A DNA stretch of 64,000 nucleotides from Pseudomonas sp. MN1F (GCF_009391885.1 NZ_VZII01000008.1:1-64000); one strand, 5' to 3'. Shown: positions 52,057 to 61,388, counted from the first letter of the stretch. The notes: generated from the sequence alone by a model not told the origin. A program made the numbers and translations.

Positions 52057-55000
52057 GGTAATGCACAATCGTCACGGCGCTGGAGTATTTTTTTTCGGAC
52101 CCACGCCTTCGTCTGCCCCCAGTATTCCTTACCTAGCAATGCGATGGTACAGATAAACAGGACTTCACCTATTACGGCCATCACCGGCATCACTATCAGT
52201 TTGTTGGGGATATCCAGGAATGGCACGATTGGGAACGCAAGCCAATATAGCAACACAGCGCCCAGCATGACGAACCCGACCCTCTTCCTGATGCTCAGTC
52301 CTGCTAGTTTCCGAGGGAGCTCGCGCAGGAACAACTGAAGGTCATCCACAAGCGTATACAACGCAGGAACTACCAACAGGCTCAGGACTGTGGAGGTGAT
52401 CAGCCCACCGATGACCGCCACAGCCATGGGGCTGCGGAAGCTCGGGTCGGCACTGCCAAAACCCAGCGCGACAGGGAGCATGCCTACCCCCATCGCCAAA
52501 GAGGTCATGATCACCGGGCGGGCGCGCTTATGGCAGGCGTCCAGTAACGCCTCCAGACGTGCCATGGGTTTCGCACTTTCCAAATGGCCCCGACGTGCCT
52601 CGATGGCATAGTCGACGAGCAAGATCGAGTTCTTTGTGGCGATCCCCATCAGCATGACCAGCCCAATCAAAGAGGAAAGAGAGAACGCCTGGCCTGCGAA
52701 TAAAAGACCGAGGAAGGCTCCGCCCAGCGACAATGGCAATGCCACCAGAATCGTAATCGGCTGGAAGAAATCCTTGAAGAGCAATACCAGTACGACATAG
52801 ATCGCTACAACGCCGACCAACATGGCTGTCCCAAATCCGATGAACAGCTCCTCCATCATTTCTTCGTCACCTTGGACGACTTGATGAACGCCCCTCGGGA
52901 GATTCTGAATAGAGGGTAGCCTCGCGACCTGCTTCGTTAGATCGCCCAGTGCGATGCCCGATAGCTCCACGACAAGAGATACGCTGCGCGCGCGATTGAG
53001 TCGTGTCAGCTCAGTAGGGCCACCCTTTTGCTCAATGTTCACAACTTGGTTGAGCTGCACGGGACCATCAGCACCACGCACGGTAAGGTGTTCCAGTTTC
53101 GTCAGGTCTTTTCGAATATCTTCTGAAAATTTGACGACGATGGGGACCTGCCGCTGTTCCAGGTTCAACTTCGAAAGCAACTCGTCAAAGTCGCCCACCG
53201 TCGCAACGCGCAAGGTGTCCGCGATTGCTACACCTGAAACGCCCAGCTCGGCGGCTTTTGCATAGTCCGGGGTTAGGGTGATTTCATTCCGAATCAGCCC
53301 GCTACTTGACGAGATGTTTCCTAGACCAGGAATACGCCTCAGGTCCTGCAGCACTGCATCAGCGGCAGTATTTAAAAGCCGTGGATCGTCCCCTGTGAGC
53401 ACGAGCTGGTATTTCTCACCCGAGCCGCCAAAGCCGACCTTGCTTCTTACACCTGGCAACTTGCTGACCACTGCACGCATGCGAGCCTCGATCACATGTT
53501 TTTTGGGGCGCTCGCTTCGTGGAGCCAACAAGACCGTCAGTGTGGCGGTACGAACCTCAGCCTTGCCGCCTCCAGCCATCACATCACTGCCCACACCGCT
53601 CGTCCCGATAGTGGTGTAGATGCGTGTTACGTGATCCAGTGTTGTCAGTCGCGCGCTGGCGGCTTCAGCTACGGCCTGGGTTTGAGCAAGCGTGGCGCCG
53701 GGTGCCAGCTCCAAAGTCACTTGAGTCTGAGAGCTGTCGTCCGGTGGAAAGAACCCTTGAGGCAGCAGAGGAATAAGTGACAATGAACCGATGAAAATCA
53801 CCATCGCGATACCTAACGTCTTCCACCGATGGTTCAAGGTCCAGCGACTTATTTTTAGGTAGACGGGCATCCAGAATGGGTCAGTGAGGTGCTGCACTCT
53901 TGATTTCATGAAGTAGGCCGCCATCATCGGAGTGAGCAGCCGCGCCACCACCAAGGATGCAAACACCGCAAGCGCTGCGGTCCAGCCGAACTGTTTGAAG
54001 AACTTGCCCGCGATGCCATCCATGAAAGCTGTCGGAAGAAATACAGCAATCAGTGCAAATGTCGTCGCCACTACCGCGAGGCCAATTTCCGACGCGGCAT
54101 CCATGGCGGCCTGCATCGGCGTCTTACCCATCGCAAGATGTCGAGCGATGTTCTCGACTTCCACAATGGCATCATCAACCAAAAGGCCAATGACCAATGA
54201 CAAGGCCAACAAGGTCACCACATTGAGCGAGAAACCCATGACATCCATGCCGATGAATGCAGGTAAAACTGAAAGCGGCAGAGCAGCGGCCGATATAACG
54301 GTCGCCCGGATGTCGCGCAGGAACAGAAAGACGACCAGTATCGCTAGCAGCGCGCCTTCATAGAGCATGCTCATTGAAGCGTCGAATTCATCCTGGGTTT
54401 GCTGCACGAAATCGAAGACCTGGGTGATCTGTAAGTCGGGGCGGTCTAGGCGCAGCTCTGCCAAGGCATCCTGAACGCTTTTGCCTACTTCAATTTCACT
54501 GGCGCCGCGGGCACGGGTGATCTCGAACCCGACAACTTGTTGATCTCCGAGCACGGCAAGTGCGTTTCGCTCAGCGATCGTATCTTTGATCGTCGCGACC
54601 TCCCTCAGCATCACATGGTGTCCGCTTGGCAATGCGAGCTCGACATTGGCCAATTGATCCGCACTTTTCACACGTGCAGCCAAACGCAGCGGTTGCTTGC
54701 CGAGGCCAAGGTCAACTTGCCCAGCAGTGACATCCGTTTGCACATCTCGCAGTTGCTGGGAAACCTCAAGGGCCGTCACGCCGATGGCTTCCAGTTTCAC
54801 CGGGTCGAGTTCAACATGGACTTCACGGGTGATGCCTCCCACACGCGTGACCGACCCAACCCCGTTGATACGCCTCAATGTGCGTGACAGCGTGTTGTCC
54901 ACAAACCACGACAACTCGCTTTCATCCATCAGTGACGAGCTAATGGAAAAGGCCAGGATGGGGCTACCCGTGACATCGAGCTTGCTAACAATCGGGTCAC

Positions 55001-55370
55001 GGAGGGCTGTCGGTAGATCCGCGCGTACACGCTGGACAGCCGTTCGCACATCATCGACGGCCTCCTGAATGGGCTTCTCCAGGCGGAATTCAGCGGAAAT
55101 AATCACTACGCCATCTTGAATGGTTGTGCGCATGTACTTCAGCCCCTGGACCGAAGAAATTGAGTCTTCGAGCTTGCGGGCAACCTCGGTCTCCAACTGC
55201 GGTGGTGCGGCACCAGGGAGCGCAGCTGAGACTGATACAGTCGGCAGATCCATGTCCGGAACGTTTTGCACTTTCATCGCATGAAACGCTTTGAAGCCAG
55301 CGAAACTCAGAATCAAGAAGAGCAGGATAGTGGGGATTGGGCTTCGAATAGCCCAAGATGAAAGGTTCAT
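52053..55370 (-). CDS. RND (HAE1-type) efflux pump inner-membrane transporter
   Basis: A 1105-residue RND transporter with about 12 membrane helices, two large periplasmic loops and proton-relay aspartates in LLVDDAIVEVENIARHLA. Other family features are IRSPIPTILLFLILSFAGF at the N-terminus, the helix-4 region SLNVVTLLALSLVIG, ATKNSILLVDYAIEARR and RARPVIMTSLAMGVGMLP. It exports drugs or solvents with the adaptor encoded just upstream. A C-terminal extension of about 80 residues with three further hydrophobic helices (VGFVMLGAVLLYWLAFPIV and following) is longer than usual. It starts 9 bases after the adaptor stop. Its GC is visibly lower than the T6SS region. Confidence 0.94.
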   Translation of the reverse strand: MNLSSWAIRSPIPTILLFLILSFAGFKAFHAMKVQNVPDMDLPTVSVSAALPGAAPPQLETEVARKLEDSISSVQGLKYMRTTIQDGVVIISAEFRLEKPIQEAVDDVRTAVQRVRADLPTALRDPIVSKLDVTGSPILAFSISSSLMDESELSWFVDNTLSRTLRRINGVGSVTRVGGITREVHVELDPVKLEAIGVTALEVSQQLRDVQTDVTAGQVDLGLGKQPLRLAARVKSADQLANVELALPSGHHVMLREVATIKDTIAERNALAVLGDQQVVGFEITRARGASEIEVGKSVQDALAELRLDRPDLQITQVFDFVQQTQDEFDASMSMLYEGALLAILVVFLFLRDIRATVISAAALPLSVLPAFIGMDVMGFSLNVVTLLALSLVIGLLVDDAIVEVENIARHLAMGKTPMQAAMDAASEIGLAVVATTFALIAVFLPTAFMDGIAGKFFKQFGWTAALAVFASLVVARLLTPMMAAYFMKSRVQHLTDPFWMPVYLKISRWTLNHRWKTLGIAMVIFIGSLSLIPLLPQGFFPPDDSSQTQVTLELAPGATLAQTQAVAEAASARLTTLDHVTRIYTTIGTSGVGSDVMAGGGKAEVRTATLTVLLAPRSERPKKHVIEARMRAVVSKLPGVRSKVGFGGSGEKYQLVLTGDDPRLLNTAADAVLQDLRRIPGLGNISSSSGLIRNEITLTPDYAKAAELGVSGVAIADTLRVATVGDFDELLSKLNLEQRQVPIVVKFSEDIRKDLTKLEHLTVRGADGPVQLNQVVNIEQKGGPTELTRLNRARSVSLVVELSGIALGDLTKQVARLPSIQNLPRGVHQVVQGDEEMMEELFIGFGTAMLVGVVAIYVVLVLLFKDFFQPITILVALPLSLGGAFLGLLFAGQAFSLSSLIGLVMLMGIATKNSILLVDYAIEARRGHLESAKPMARLEALLDACHKRARPVIMTSLAMGVGMLPVALGFGSADPSFRSPMAVAVIGGLITSTVLSLLVVPALYTLVDDLQLFLRELPRKLAGLSIRKRVGFVMLGAVLLYWLAFPIVPFLDIPNKLIVMPVMAVIGEVLFICTIALLGKEYWGQTKAWVRKKILQRRDDCALP

Positions 55371-55379
55371 GTCGGGCCT

Positions 55380-56528
55380 CTATCGTGGATTTTTTATCGG
55401 GGGCAGTTCAGCACCCTCTGCGATCTGAACAAGATCACCACTGTTCAGAAAGGCGCCGCCAGCGACAACAATGCGCTCGGAGCCTTCAAGCCCCGAGAGG
55501 ATTTCCTGGCGATCACCGACAACGCGTCCAACCTCAACCTTGAGGCCGGCCACACGCTGATCATCATTCACCTTGAAAATCAGGTGAAAGCCGTCGCGAG
55601 CCACAACTGCCGTCTGTGGCACTGTCATACCTGGCCTTTCCCCCAGGAGCATTTCGCCTTTGACGTAGGCCCCTGCTGGCATGGGAGCAACGTTTTTCAA
55701 GGCGGGGCCAGTAATGTCCACGTACACAACCCCTCGGCGAGAAGTTGAATCCACCGTCGGTGCCACTTTGCGGACCCGACCGTTCCAACAACCTCCATCA
55801 GGCGATGCAATTCTCGACTCTTGGCCAGGGCGCACCTGCGCCAACTGTTGGGCGGTCAGCTCCGCCCGCCACTCAAGGCGACCTTGCCGAATCATCCGAA
55901 ACATTTCGGTGCCTTGTGCTGGAACCGAGCCAACCGTTGCCAAGCGAGCAGAGATGATTCCGTCGTCTGGCGCCCGCAGTATGGTCTGGCTCAAGTGGAG
56001 CTTTTGAACCGCAAGCCGAGCCCGCGCTGCGTCCACACGTGCCTGTGTGGCTTGCTCCTGAGTGAGCATCTGTTGAATCTGTTGCCCGCTCAGGCCGCCG
56101 ATATCCCGTAATTTACGCGCTCGCTCCCCATCCGCTCGTGCCTCATGTGCCAGGGTGATGGCCTCATCCAGCGCTGCTTTAGCCAAGCGATAGTCGTGTT
56201 GCACTGTGTCCTTTGCGAAGGTGGCAAGCGCCTGACCTTTACGAACCTGATCCCCAACCTGCACCAGAACGTCATCCACCCGTAAACCGTTCACCTCAGG
56301 ACCTATCACTGCCTCCTGCCACGCAGCGATTGGGCCGTTGGCCGTCAAGCTATCGATCAGCAACTGTTTGGTGGGCGTTGCGACCATTACTGTCAGAACG
56401 GTTCTATCACTCGTTGTGGGAGCCGGCGCCTCCTTGGGTCCCTCGCAAGCACACAGCAGCATGCCGATGGCCACTACACAAACGAGCTTCACAAGCGTTT
56501 TCGGAACACTCGTTCGCTGAGCATGCAT
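55380..56528 (-). CDS. RND periplasmic adaptor (membrane fusion lipoprotein)
   Basis: A 382-residue MFP with signal peptide and lipobox LLCAC (cysteine 28). The lipoyl half VIGPEVNGLRVDDVLVQVGD, a short helical hairpin (AKAALDEAITLAHEARADGE), the matching half LHLSQTILRAPDDGIISARL and the beta-barrel/membrane-proximal domains follow in order. It joins the RND pump to an outer-membrane channel; no channel gene is adjacent. ATG at 56528 (MHAQRTSVPKTLVKLVC) was chosen for its position before the signal peptide. Confidence 0.92.
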   Translation of the reverse strand: MHAQRTSVPKTLVKLVCVVAIGMLLCACEGPKEAPAPTTSDRTVLTVMVATPTKQLLIDSLTANGPIAAWQEAVIGPEVNGLRVDDVLVQVGDQVRKGQALATFAKDTVQHDYRLAKAALDEAITLAHEARADGERARKLRDIGGLSGQQIQQMLTQEQATQARVDAARARLAVQKLHLSQTILRAPDDGIISARLATVGSVPAQGTEMFRMIRQGRLEWRAELTAQQLAQVRPGQESRIASPDGGCWNGRVRKVAPTVDSTSRRGVVYVDITGPALKNVAPMPAGAYVKGEMLLGERPGMTVPQTAVVARDGFHLIFKVNDDQRVAGLKVEVGRVVGDRQEILSGLEGSERIVVAGGAFLNSGDLVQIAEGAELPPIKNPR

Positions 56529-56649
56529 GGTATCGATCCTCAAAGGCCTCATAGGTACCCGCCAGTTGATAGCTGTCGCTGGGCCTTGCCAGGGCGCGCC
56601 TCAGCACTGTCTAAATAAATAGATGGAGTAGTTCGTCTCTTAATTTGTG

Positions 56650-56675
56650 AAAAAAAACACGCTTCACAGGCGTGT
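56650..56675 (-). terminator. Rho-independent terminator of the tetR gene
   Basis: On the minus strand: acacgc, ctgtgaa, gcgtgt then eight T residues, 29 bases after the TetR stop. This separates tetR from the adaptor-RND genes, which therefore need their own promoter in 56529-56649. Confidence 0.85.
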
Positions 56676-56703
56676 CTCGAAATCAGGGGGGATGACATTG
56701 AGA

Positions 56704-57321
56704 TCAATTTCCTGCTGCTGGTTCCGGTTGTGAGGAGAATAAGTAGACTGTGACGAAGTCCCGTATCGCTGCTGCTGCCTGAACCGAATTGACTGGCATA
56801 CCCAGGCTCAATTCGAGCCAGAGGCCGTTGACGAGCGCGAACATGAGGCCTGTGGCAGAACGTGGGCAAAGATCAGCACGAACCCAGCCTTCACGTTGCC
56901 CATTGCGCAAGAGCTCGGCAAACGCGGTGCGGAGCTGTTCGTCCAGTTGGAGCATGCGCGATTGATCCTGGCCGCGAGCGATCTCCAGCCAGCTGTCCAG
57001 GCTGAGGTCAAACTCGTCAGGCCAGAACGTGCGCTCGAGCTCGGCATCGGATATCGTTGCCAATTGCAGCAGGCCTTCTCTGGTGAAGAGGTGTTGGCAT
57101 TGAGCGGCGTAGCGTTCGGACTCGAGCTTCACGATCGCATCGATAATTTCGCGCTTATCGCGGAAATAGCGAAAGACTGCTCCCGCGCTCATCCCAGCCT
57201 GCGCACAAATGTCCTCCGTGCGTGCACCGTGGAAGCCTCTGTCCTTAAACACCCTGGCGGCAGCACTCAAGATCTGAGCCCTACGTAGCTCATGGAGTTC
57301 GTCGTTGCGAGTTCGGGCCAT
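56704..57321 (-). CDS. TetR-family transcriptional regulator of the RND operon
   Basis: A 205-residue TetR/AcrR regulator. The helix-turn-helix covers residues 12-58 (RRAQILSAAARVFKDRGFHG, then the recognition part AGMSAGAVFRYFRDKREIID). The C-terminal ligand domain contains LELSLGMPVNSVQAAAAIRD. It is the likely local repressor of the efflux genes that follow on the same strand. A long palindrome 13 bases before its own start suggests autoregulation. Confidence 0.93.
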   Translation of the reverse strand: MARTRNDELHELRRAQILSAAARVFKDRGFHGARTEDICAQAGMSAGAVFRYFRDKREIIDAIVKLESERYAAQCQHLFTREGLLQLATISDAELERTFWPDEFDLSLDSWLEIARGQDQSRMLQLDEQLRTAFAELLRNGQREGWVRADLCPRSATGLMFALVNGLWLELSLGMPVNSVQAAAAIRDFVTVYLFSSQPEPAAGN

Positions 57322-57333
57322 GGTATTCCTGGG

Positions 57334-57363
57334 CGATAATAGGACTAGATAGTCGCATTATCG
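57334..57363. promoter_or_regulatory. Nested palindrome upstream of tetR (operator candidate)
   Basis: Outer arms CGATAAT and ATTATCG, and inner arms GACT and AGTC around AGAT, all share the same centre near 57348.5. TetR-family operators are typically 14-30 base palindromes overlapping the promoter, which fits this place 13 bases from the tetR ATG. Confidence 0.6.
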
Positions 57364-57380
57364 AAAAGGTCCGACTCCGC

Positions 57381-57878
57381 GTCAAGCAGGAGCCTGTCCG
57401 GGTGGTCTTGCTCAGCGCGCGCTGAATGCCATCGCCCAGGCCCAGCGGATGGCGACGGCGTGCAAATCGGCCCACCCAGTGAGTGCTTTTGTGTTCCAAC
57501 CGAGCAAAGATGGGCTGTGGATCAACGAGTCAAGTGTTACAATCCGCCACTTCAAATCAGCGCTCAACGCGCTGAACATCCGTGAACGCCGTCAGTACGA
57601 CACCCGCCACACCTACGCAACCATGTGCCTCAATGTCTGGGATGAACCCTGCGTTCATCGCGAATCAGCTAGGCCACAGCGTCGAGATGTTGCTTTCTAC
57701 CTACGCGAAATGGATCAGCTCCTCCTCGGATTGGAGGGAGCTGGAGAAGCTGCCGCCCCGAGTCGAATTGGCCCAAAAAATTGGCCCAAAACTGACGAGA
57801 GGGCCTAAATACACCTCTGGAACTCCCGCAGGACAAGCACTTGATCTCTACCGCCAACATCACCATGCAGTATTTTAA
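57381..57878 (+). pseudogene. Tyrosine-type integrase, C-terminal remnant with frameshifts
   Basis: Three frames must be joined: RVVLLSAR (to ~57422), LNAIAQAQRMATACKSAHPV ... RRQYDTRHTYATMCL (57422-57631), and MSGMNPAFIANQLGHSVEML, STYAKWISSSSDWRELEKL (from 57633). The DTRHTYAT and NQLGHSxxxxLSTYAKW motifs carry the His-x-x-Arg-like and Tyr positions of tyrosine recombinases. One extra A near 57632 and one missing base near 57421 break the frame, and the N-terminal two-thirds is missing. It is a dead integrase and marks an old insertion at the border of the RND operon and the AT-rich region. Confidence 0.8.
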
Positions 57879-58238
57879 GGGTGTTGAGCGGTGCTAAGGG
57901 GTTGATTTTATTGGGCGAAATCCCCCTCCTTACCCCTCATTTCCGTATCAATGGTATCAAAATTGGTATCGCTTCCCCCCTGCAGCCACGCTCGGACCTC
58001 TCAGCCAACTGTTACGACAAGACGTATTTTCAATCCGAAACCAAAATTTCCATTCCATGCGAGATGGCCGAGAAAAGCGGTCCAAAAGCGATTCGGTAAC
58101 TGCGGGCAATAGCCGAGCAAAATAAATATTATTCCATTTCCTACCAAGCCGCCGGTCGGAATTAAGCGCACTCTAATTTGGCGTGCTACATTTATGGCTG
58201 TGCAGTAAAGGGGGGGACAAACAATCGAGGACGCAAAA

Positions 58239-58511
58239 ATGAAATTTACTCCCACAGCACTTGATGATGGCTCTCTACAAATTAATATTATTCTATCTAC
58301 GGAGGAATTAGCCGCGCTAGATCGGTCAGCGCCAAACCCAAATATGGGAACTTTATCATGGGGAAAAACCGACTACTGCGTCAGCTGCAAAGATGGCAGC
58401 AGATACACGATAGAAACTTATGGTGATATTGCGGCTAATATCGAGGCCGCCGCCACTTGCCTCAAAACGACCGGCGACCCTTCATACGGGCTTTCCAAAG
58501 GTTCTTGTTAG
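58239..58511 (+). CDS. Small hypothetical protein
   Basis: A 90-residue protein (MKFTPTALDDGSLQINIILS) from an AT-rich stretch, with AGGACGCAAAA before the ATG. It has a beta strand-rich first half, GTLSWGKTDYCVSCKDGSRY in the middle, and a helix with ETYGDIAANIEAAATCLKTT. It has no signal peptide. It looks like a real but orphan gene at the island edge. No family was recognised. Confidence 0.5.
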   Translation: MKFTPTALDDGSLQINIILSTEELAALDRSAPNPNMGTLSWGKTDYCVSCKDGSRYTIETYGDIAANIEAAATCLKTTGDPSYGLSKGSC

Positions 58512-59542
58512 AAAGCGACAGTGGCAGCTGACAGCCCTGCGATTTGCAAAAACTGAAGGTAAATCAGCTGCCGCTGATCTTAATTAATCAGTCACTTATT
58601 CAACGGGGGACTGGCTTCAATGAATTCAACGGTTTTCAAGATCGTGATACAAACGCCCTATCCATCCGGGCGCAAAGCCGAAATCGATTCCAAAAAAAAC
58701 GAAACGACACAGCTACAAGCCGCATGCTTTAAGGGTCGCCGTTTCGGTTTTGGAATCGGTTTTTGCTCTAATTTTCAAGCAGTTTGACGGAACACCCCGC
58801 AGCTACAAGCTCCCCAGGAAGTGCGGGGGCCACGAGCCTTACCGGGCCAGCGAAATCGAACGTTACGCGCGGCGAACCGAAATCATTGGCTATTTACCTG
58901 TTCGACACGTGTAACTGCCAGTAACGCAGCAGTAAGTGTGGAAAATCGACCTCAGGCCGCGCCATTAGCAACCTATGCGTCGAATCTGTCTAAGCAGCTT
59001 AAGACGGTTCTATACAACCAAGCATCCTCTACCGGCGGGGCCTTCCTTAATCCATTAAGGAGCTGGTTATCCCGTCACCAGTTCGCACCACTCGTCAACT
59101 TATTATAAGCCAGAGTATCGAACCGCCTCGACAAACTTCAGCATCTCAGAATGCTAAACTGAATCGATCTCTCTCTGTGGCGGTGCACGGTGAGGCCATC
59201 TGAGTGAGCGTGGCAACGAGCCCGTCAGGATCAGCAGCCTTGATCGTCCAGCTCCCTGAACCAGGCTGTAGGTAATCTGCTGAACAATCCGCCCTGCACC
59301 GCCACGACTACGCATGCAGCACACGATCGACGTCCTAACCCCTGTTAAGTGTTAATCCCCGAGTCAGCCCTTCCGTTGAACCTTGGTATCTGCGACTGCG
59401 CGACGAAGTCGGCCCACAGCGACTGGTTCTTCGTGATTGATCAGAAGAGATGGCAACGCCTCTGCCCCTTTCGCGACAGCAAGAGAGCAGGAGTTAGCGG
59501 GCATCAATACTACTTATAAAACAGTATCTTAAAGCGCGACTA
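58512..59542. other. Long gene-poor stretch at island border
   Basis: About 1 kb with no credible full gene. An 11-base inverted repeat (gtggcggtgca at 59177-59187 and tgcaccgccac at 59295-59305) brackets about 130 bases. On the minus strand part of this reads GSGSWTIKAADPDGLVATL and TQMASPCTATERDRFS, which may be the end of a lost gene. The region probably consists of decayed mobile DNA. Confidence 0.4.
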
Positions 59543-59695
59543 TTAACAGGCAGCTTTGCCCAAAGGAATCTGCCGTTCAGAAATCCAGTCCGGTGACAGT
59601 GCGTTGCCGTCAGTTGGAGGCAAAAAGCTAATTGCAAAACCGATAACCCAAGCTACGATCATGAGTGCTAGCACTGTAAACCTATCGGACCTCAT
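59543..59695 (-). CDS. 50-residue single-pass membrane protein, divergent from the biosynthetic-type operon
   Basis: MRSDRFTVLALMIVAWVIGF then AISFLPPTDG: one membrane helix (about residues 7-25) and a polar tail ending WISERQIPLGKAAC. An AGTAGG element lies 1-6 bases before the ATG at 59695, which is close. It is divergent to the gene at 59719 with only a 23-base gap. Existence as a gene is uncertain. Confidence 0.35.
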   Translation of the reverse strand: MRSDRFTVLALMIVAWVIGFAISFLPPTDGNALSPDWISERQIPLGKAAC

Positions 59696-59718
59696 GCCTA
59701 CTGACGAAGGAATTGAAG

Positions 59719-60021
59719 ATGAACACAATAAAAATTGATCAAAATTCACTACTAGCATTCCCGATCGAAGTCACCTTGAATGTTCCCCTAGATGTCCAAG
59801 CTTGCACCAAAGGTGGAATTCGATTTTGTCATGAGCAAGGCAATTACATTCCTATTACCTTGACAATTGAAGATGCAGAAAATGGTAGGATATCAATAAT
59901 GCCGGAGGGGGTAATTCCGGCAGGAAAGTACTCCGTGGTTGTATCCTCTGCAGCCATCTCACCCGAAAACCGTTTATTAGAAGGCGACCTTATATTAGGC
60001 TATCAATGCTCGCGCCCCTAG
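59719..60021 (+). CDS. 100-residue beta-rich protein, first gene of an AT-rich operon
   Basis: MNTIKIDQNSLLAFPIEVTL with alternating hydrophobic residues throughout, YIPITLTIEDAENGRISIM and PAGKYSVVVSSAAISPEN, suggesting a small beta-sandwich domain. It has three cysteines and no signal peptide. AAGGAATTGAAG precedes the ATG at 59719. It overlaps the possible early start of the ligase gene, so it is coupled to the operon. It could be an accessory binding protein, a substrate or scaffold for the downstream enzymes. Family not recognised. Confidence 0.6.
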   Translation: MNTIKIDQNSLLAFPIEVTLNVPLDVQACTKGGIRFCHEQGNYIPITLTIEDAENGRISIMPEGVIPAGKYSVVVSSAAISPENRLLEGDLILGYQCSRP

Positions 60022-60032
60022 AAGGCCACAAC

Positions 60033-61388
60033 ATGCAAGAGTTGAAAGAGGCTCGTGACCGAACGCGGGATCGCCTAATCAGTGAGCTTGAAAAGCCTCA
60101 CATAAAAGCTTTGCTGGAAAATATTGAAGCGCATGCATCGCGCAATAGACCACTGAGAAAACAAGAAGGCGAACTAGCAAAAATAAGACTTTTGAAGCAT
60201 ATTACCAAAACGGTTCCATTTTATCGAAACTGGCCACAGTCCGTTCAGATAGAGCCTCTACAGCTGGAGAAATTCCCTATTTTAGAGAGATCCACGCTCG
60301 CATCCAACCTTGGCGTGCTTATATCTCGAGATCAAATTACAGGTGAAATACTAGCGAGCGACCTTTATCTTTCGTCGACAAGTGGAAGTACTGGCCACCC
60401 AGTAACCCATATCAAATCCTCGGAATCTAACGGTTTTGCGGAGCTAGTTTTCTGGCAGCGTCTCCAAGCCGCATTCGCTATCCCTAAAACGAATGAATGG
60501 TTAGACTTAGGCCTGCGAGTATTTGGCCAGCCGTTGGTGCAAGGAAGAGTGCTTCCGAGCGCAACCATTGCCTGGAATATGCGAACTTATAGGAGAGAGC
60601 GACCTGAGTTCATGCAAGAGTATGAATCTATACTTAGAGCAGCCGAACCCGACGTTATCTGGGGCACACCCAGCAGAGTGCACGAACTGGCGAAGGTAGT
60701 GGACGAACTTGGTATTTTAGTGAGACCCAACGTCGTTCTCACAAGTTACGAACCACTGACAGACTCTCTTCGAGAGCTGCTTCTCTCTCAATTTAAATGT
60801 CCTGTAGCATCAGTTTATGGCACGTCCGAACTTGGCCTATGCGCTTGGCAGTGTTCAAAAGGGGCATTTCACTTTGATGAAGACTTGTTTGTACTCGAAG
60901 TCGTAGATGAGCAAGGGGAAGTCGTCAATGACGGAGATTGCGGACGGATCGTAATAACATCGCTGCATTCAACTTGCGTGCCATTAGTTCGGTATGACAC
61001 AGGGGACTTGGGAGCGGCTAGACGGGATATTTGTGAGTGTGGAAGGGAGGATCCAAGGCTAGTTCGTATAGAAGGTCGGCGTCTCGCTATGGTCATCACA
61101 CGGGAAGGTGTCGAGTTCTCACCATATCGCCTTATAGACTATATCGGGTCGATGGGCGTGCACGACTTTCAAATCCAACAGACGTATCCAGGATCACTGC
61201 GGATTGCGCTTGGAAAGCAAGAGCGCCCTCTAACCTCAGACAGGAAGTCTCAATTTATTGCGTTAGCCAGCAGCTTTCTTGGTGAGTCAACGCATGTCGA
61301 ATTCTCGCACGAGCATCCGTTTGTGCTTGCCAACTCAGGCAAAAAAAATCCTTTTGTGAGGATTACTGATGGAGCAGAAAAGTTCTGA
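60033..61388 (+). CDS. PaaK/CapK-like adenylate-forming enzyme
   Basis: A 451-residue member of the phenylacetate-CoA ligase-like branch of adenylate-forming enzymes. The nucleotide-binding loop SSTSGSTGH is at residues 114-122. Motifs VYGTSELGLCAWQC, LVRYDTGDLGAARRDIC and CGREDPRLVRIEGRR follow, the last two marking the AMP-binding/hinge region (R-IEGR). The cysteine pair around CECG is typical of PaaK-like proteins. It should activate a carboxylic acid as an acyl-adenylate, then pass it to CoA or another acceptor. ATG at 60033 with AAGGCC upstream was preferred; 60006 is an alternative that overlaps the previous gene. Its 3' end overlaps the next gene by 20 bases. Confidence 0.87.
   Translation: MQELKEARDRTRDRLISELEKPHIKALLENIEAHASRNRPLRKQEGELAKIRLLKHITKTVPFYRNWPQSVQIEPLQLEKFPILERSTLASNLGVLISRDQITGEILASDLYLSSTSGSTGHPVTHIKSSESNGFAELVFWQRLQAAFAIPKTNEWLDLGLRVFGQPLVQGRVLPSATIAWNMRTYRRERPEFMQEYESILRAAEPDVIWGTPSRVHELAKVVDELGILVRPNVVLTSYEPLTDSLRELLLSQFKCPVASVYGTSELGLCAWQCSKGAFHFDEDLFVLEVVDEQGEVVNDGDCGRIVITSLHSTCVPLVRYDTGDLGAARRDICECGREDPRLVRIEGRRLAMVITREGVEFSPYRLIDYIGSMGVHDFQIQQTYPGSLRIALGKQERPLTSDRKSQFIALASSFLGESTHVEFSHEHPFVLANSGKKNPFVRITDGAEKF

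Noticed and set aside
58821..59108. 95-codon plus-strand frame in the island border
   Set aside because: No ribosome-binding site, no recognisable motif and mixed composition; more likely decayed DNA than a gene, although part of it may be a gene relic.
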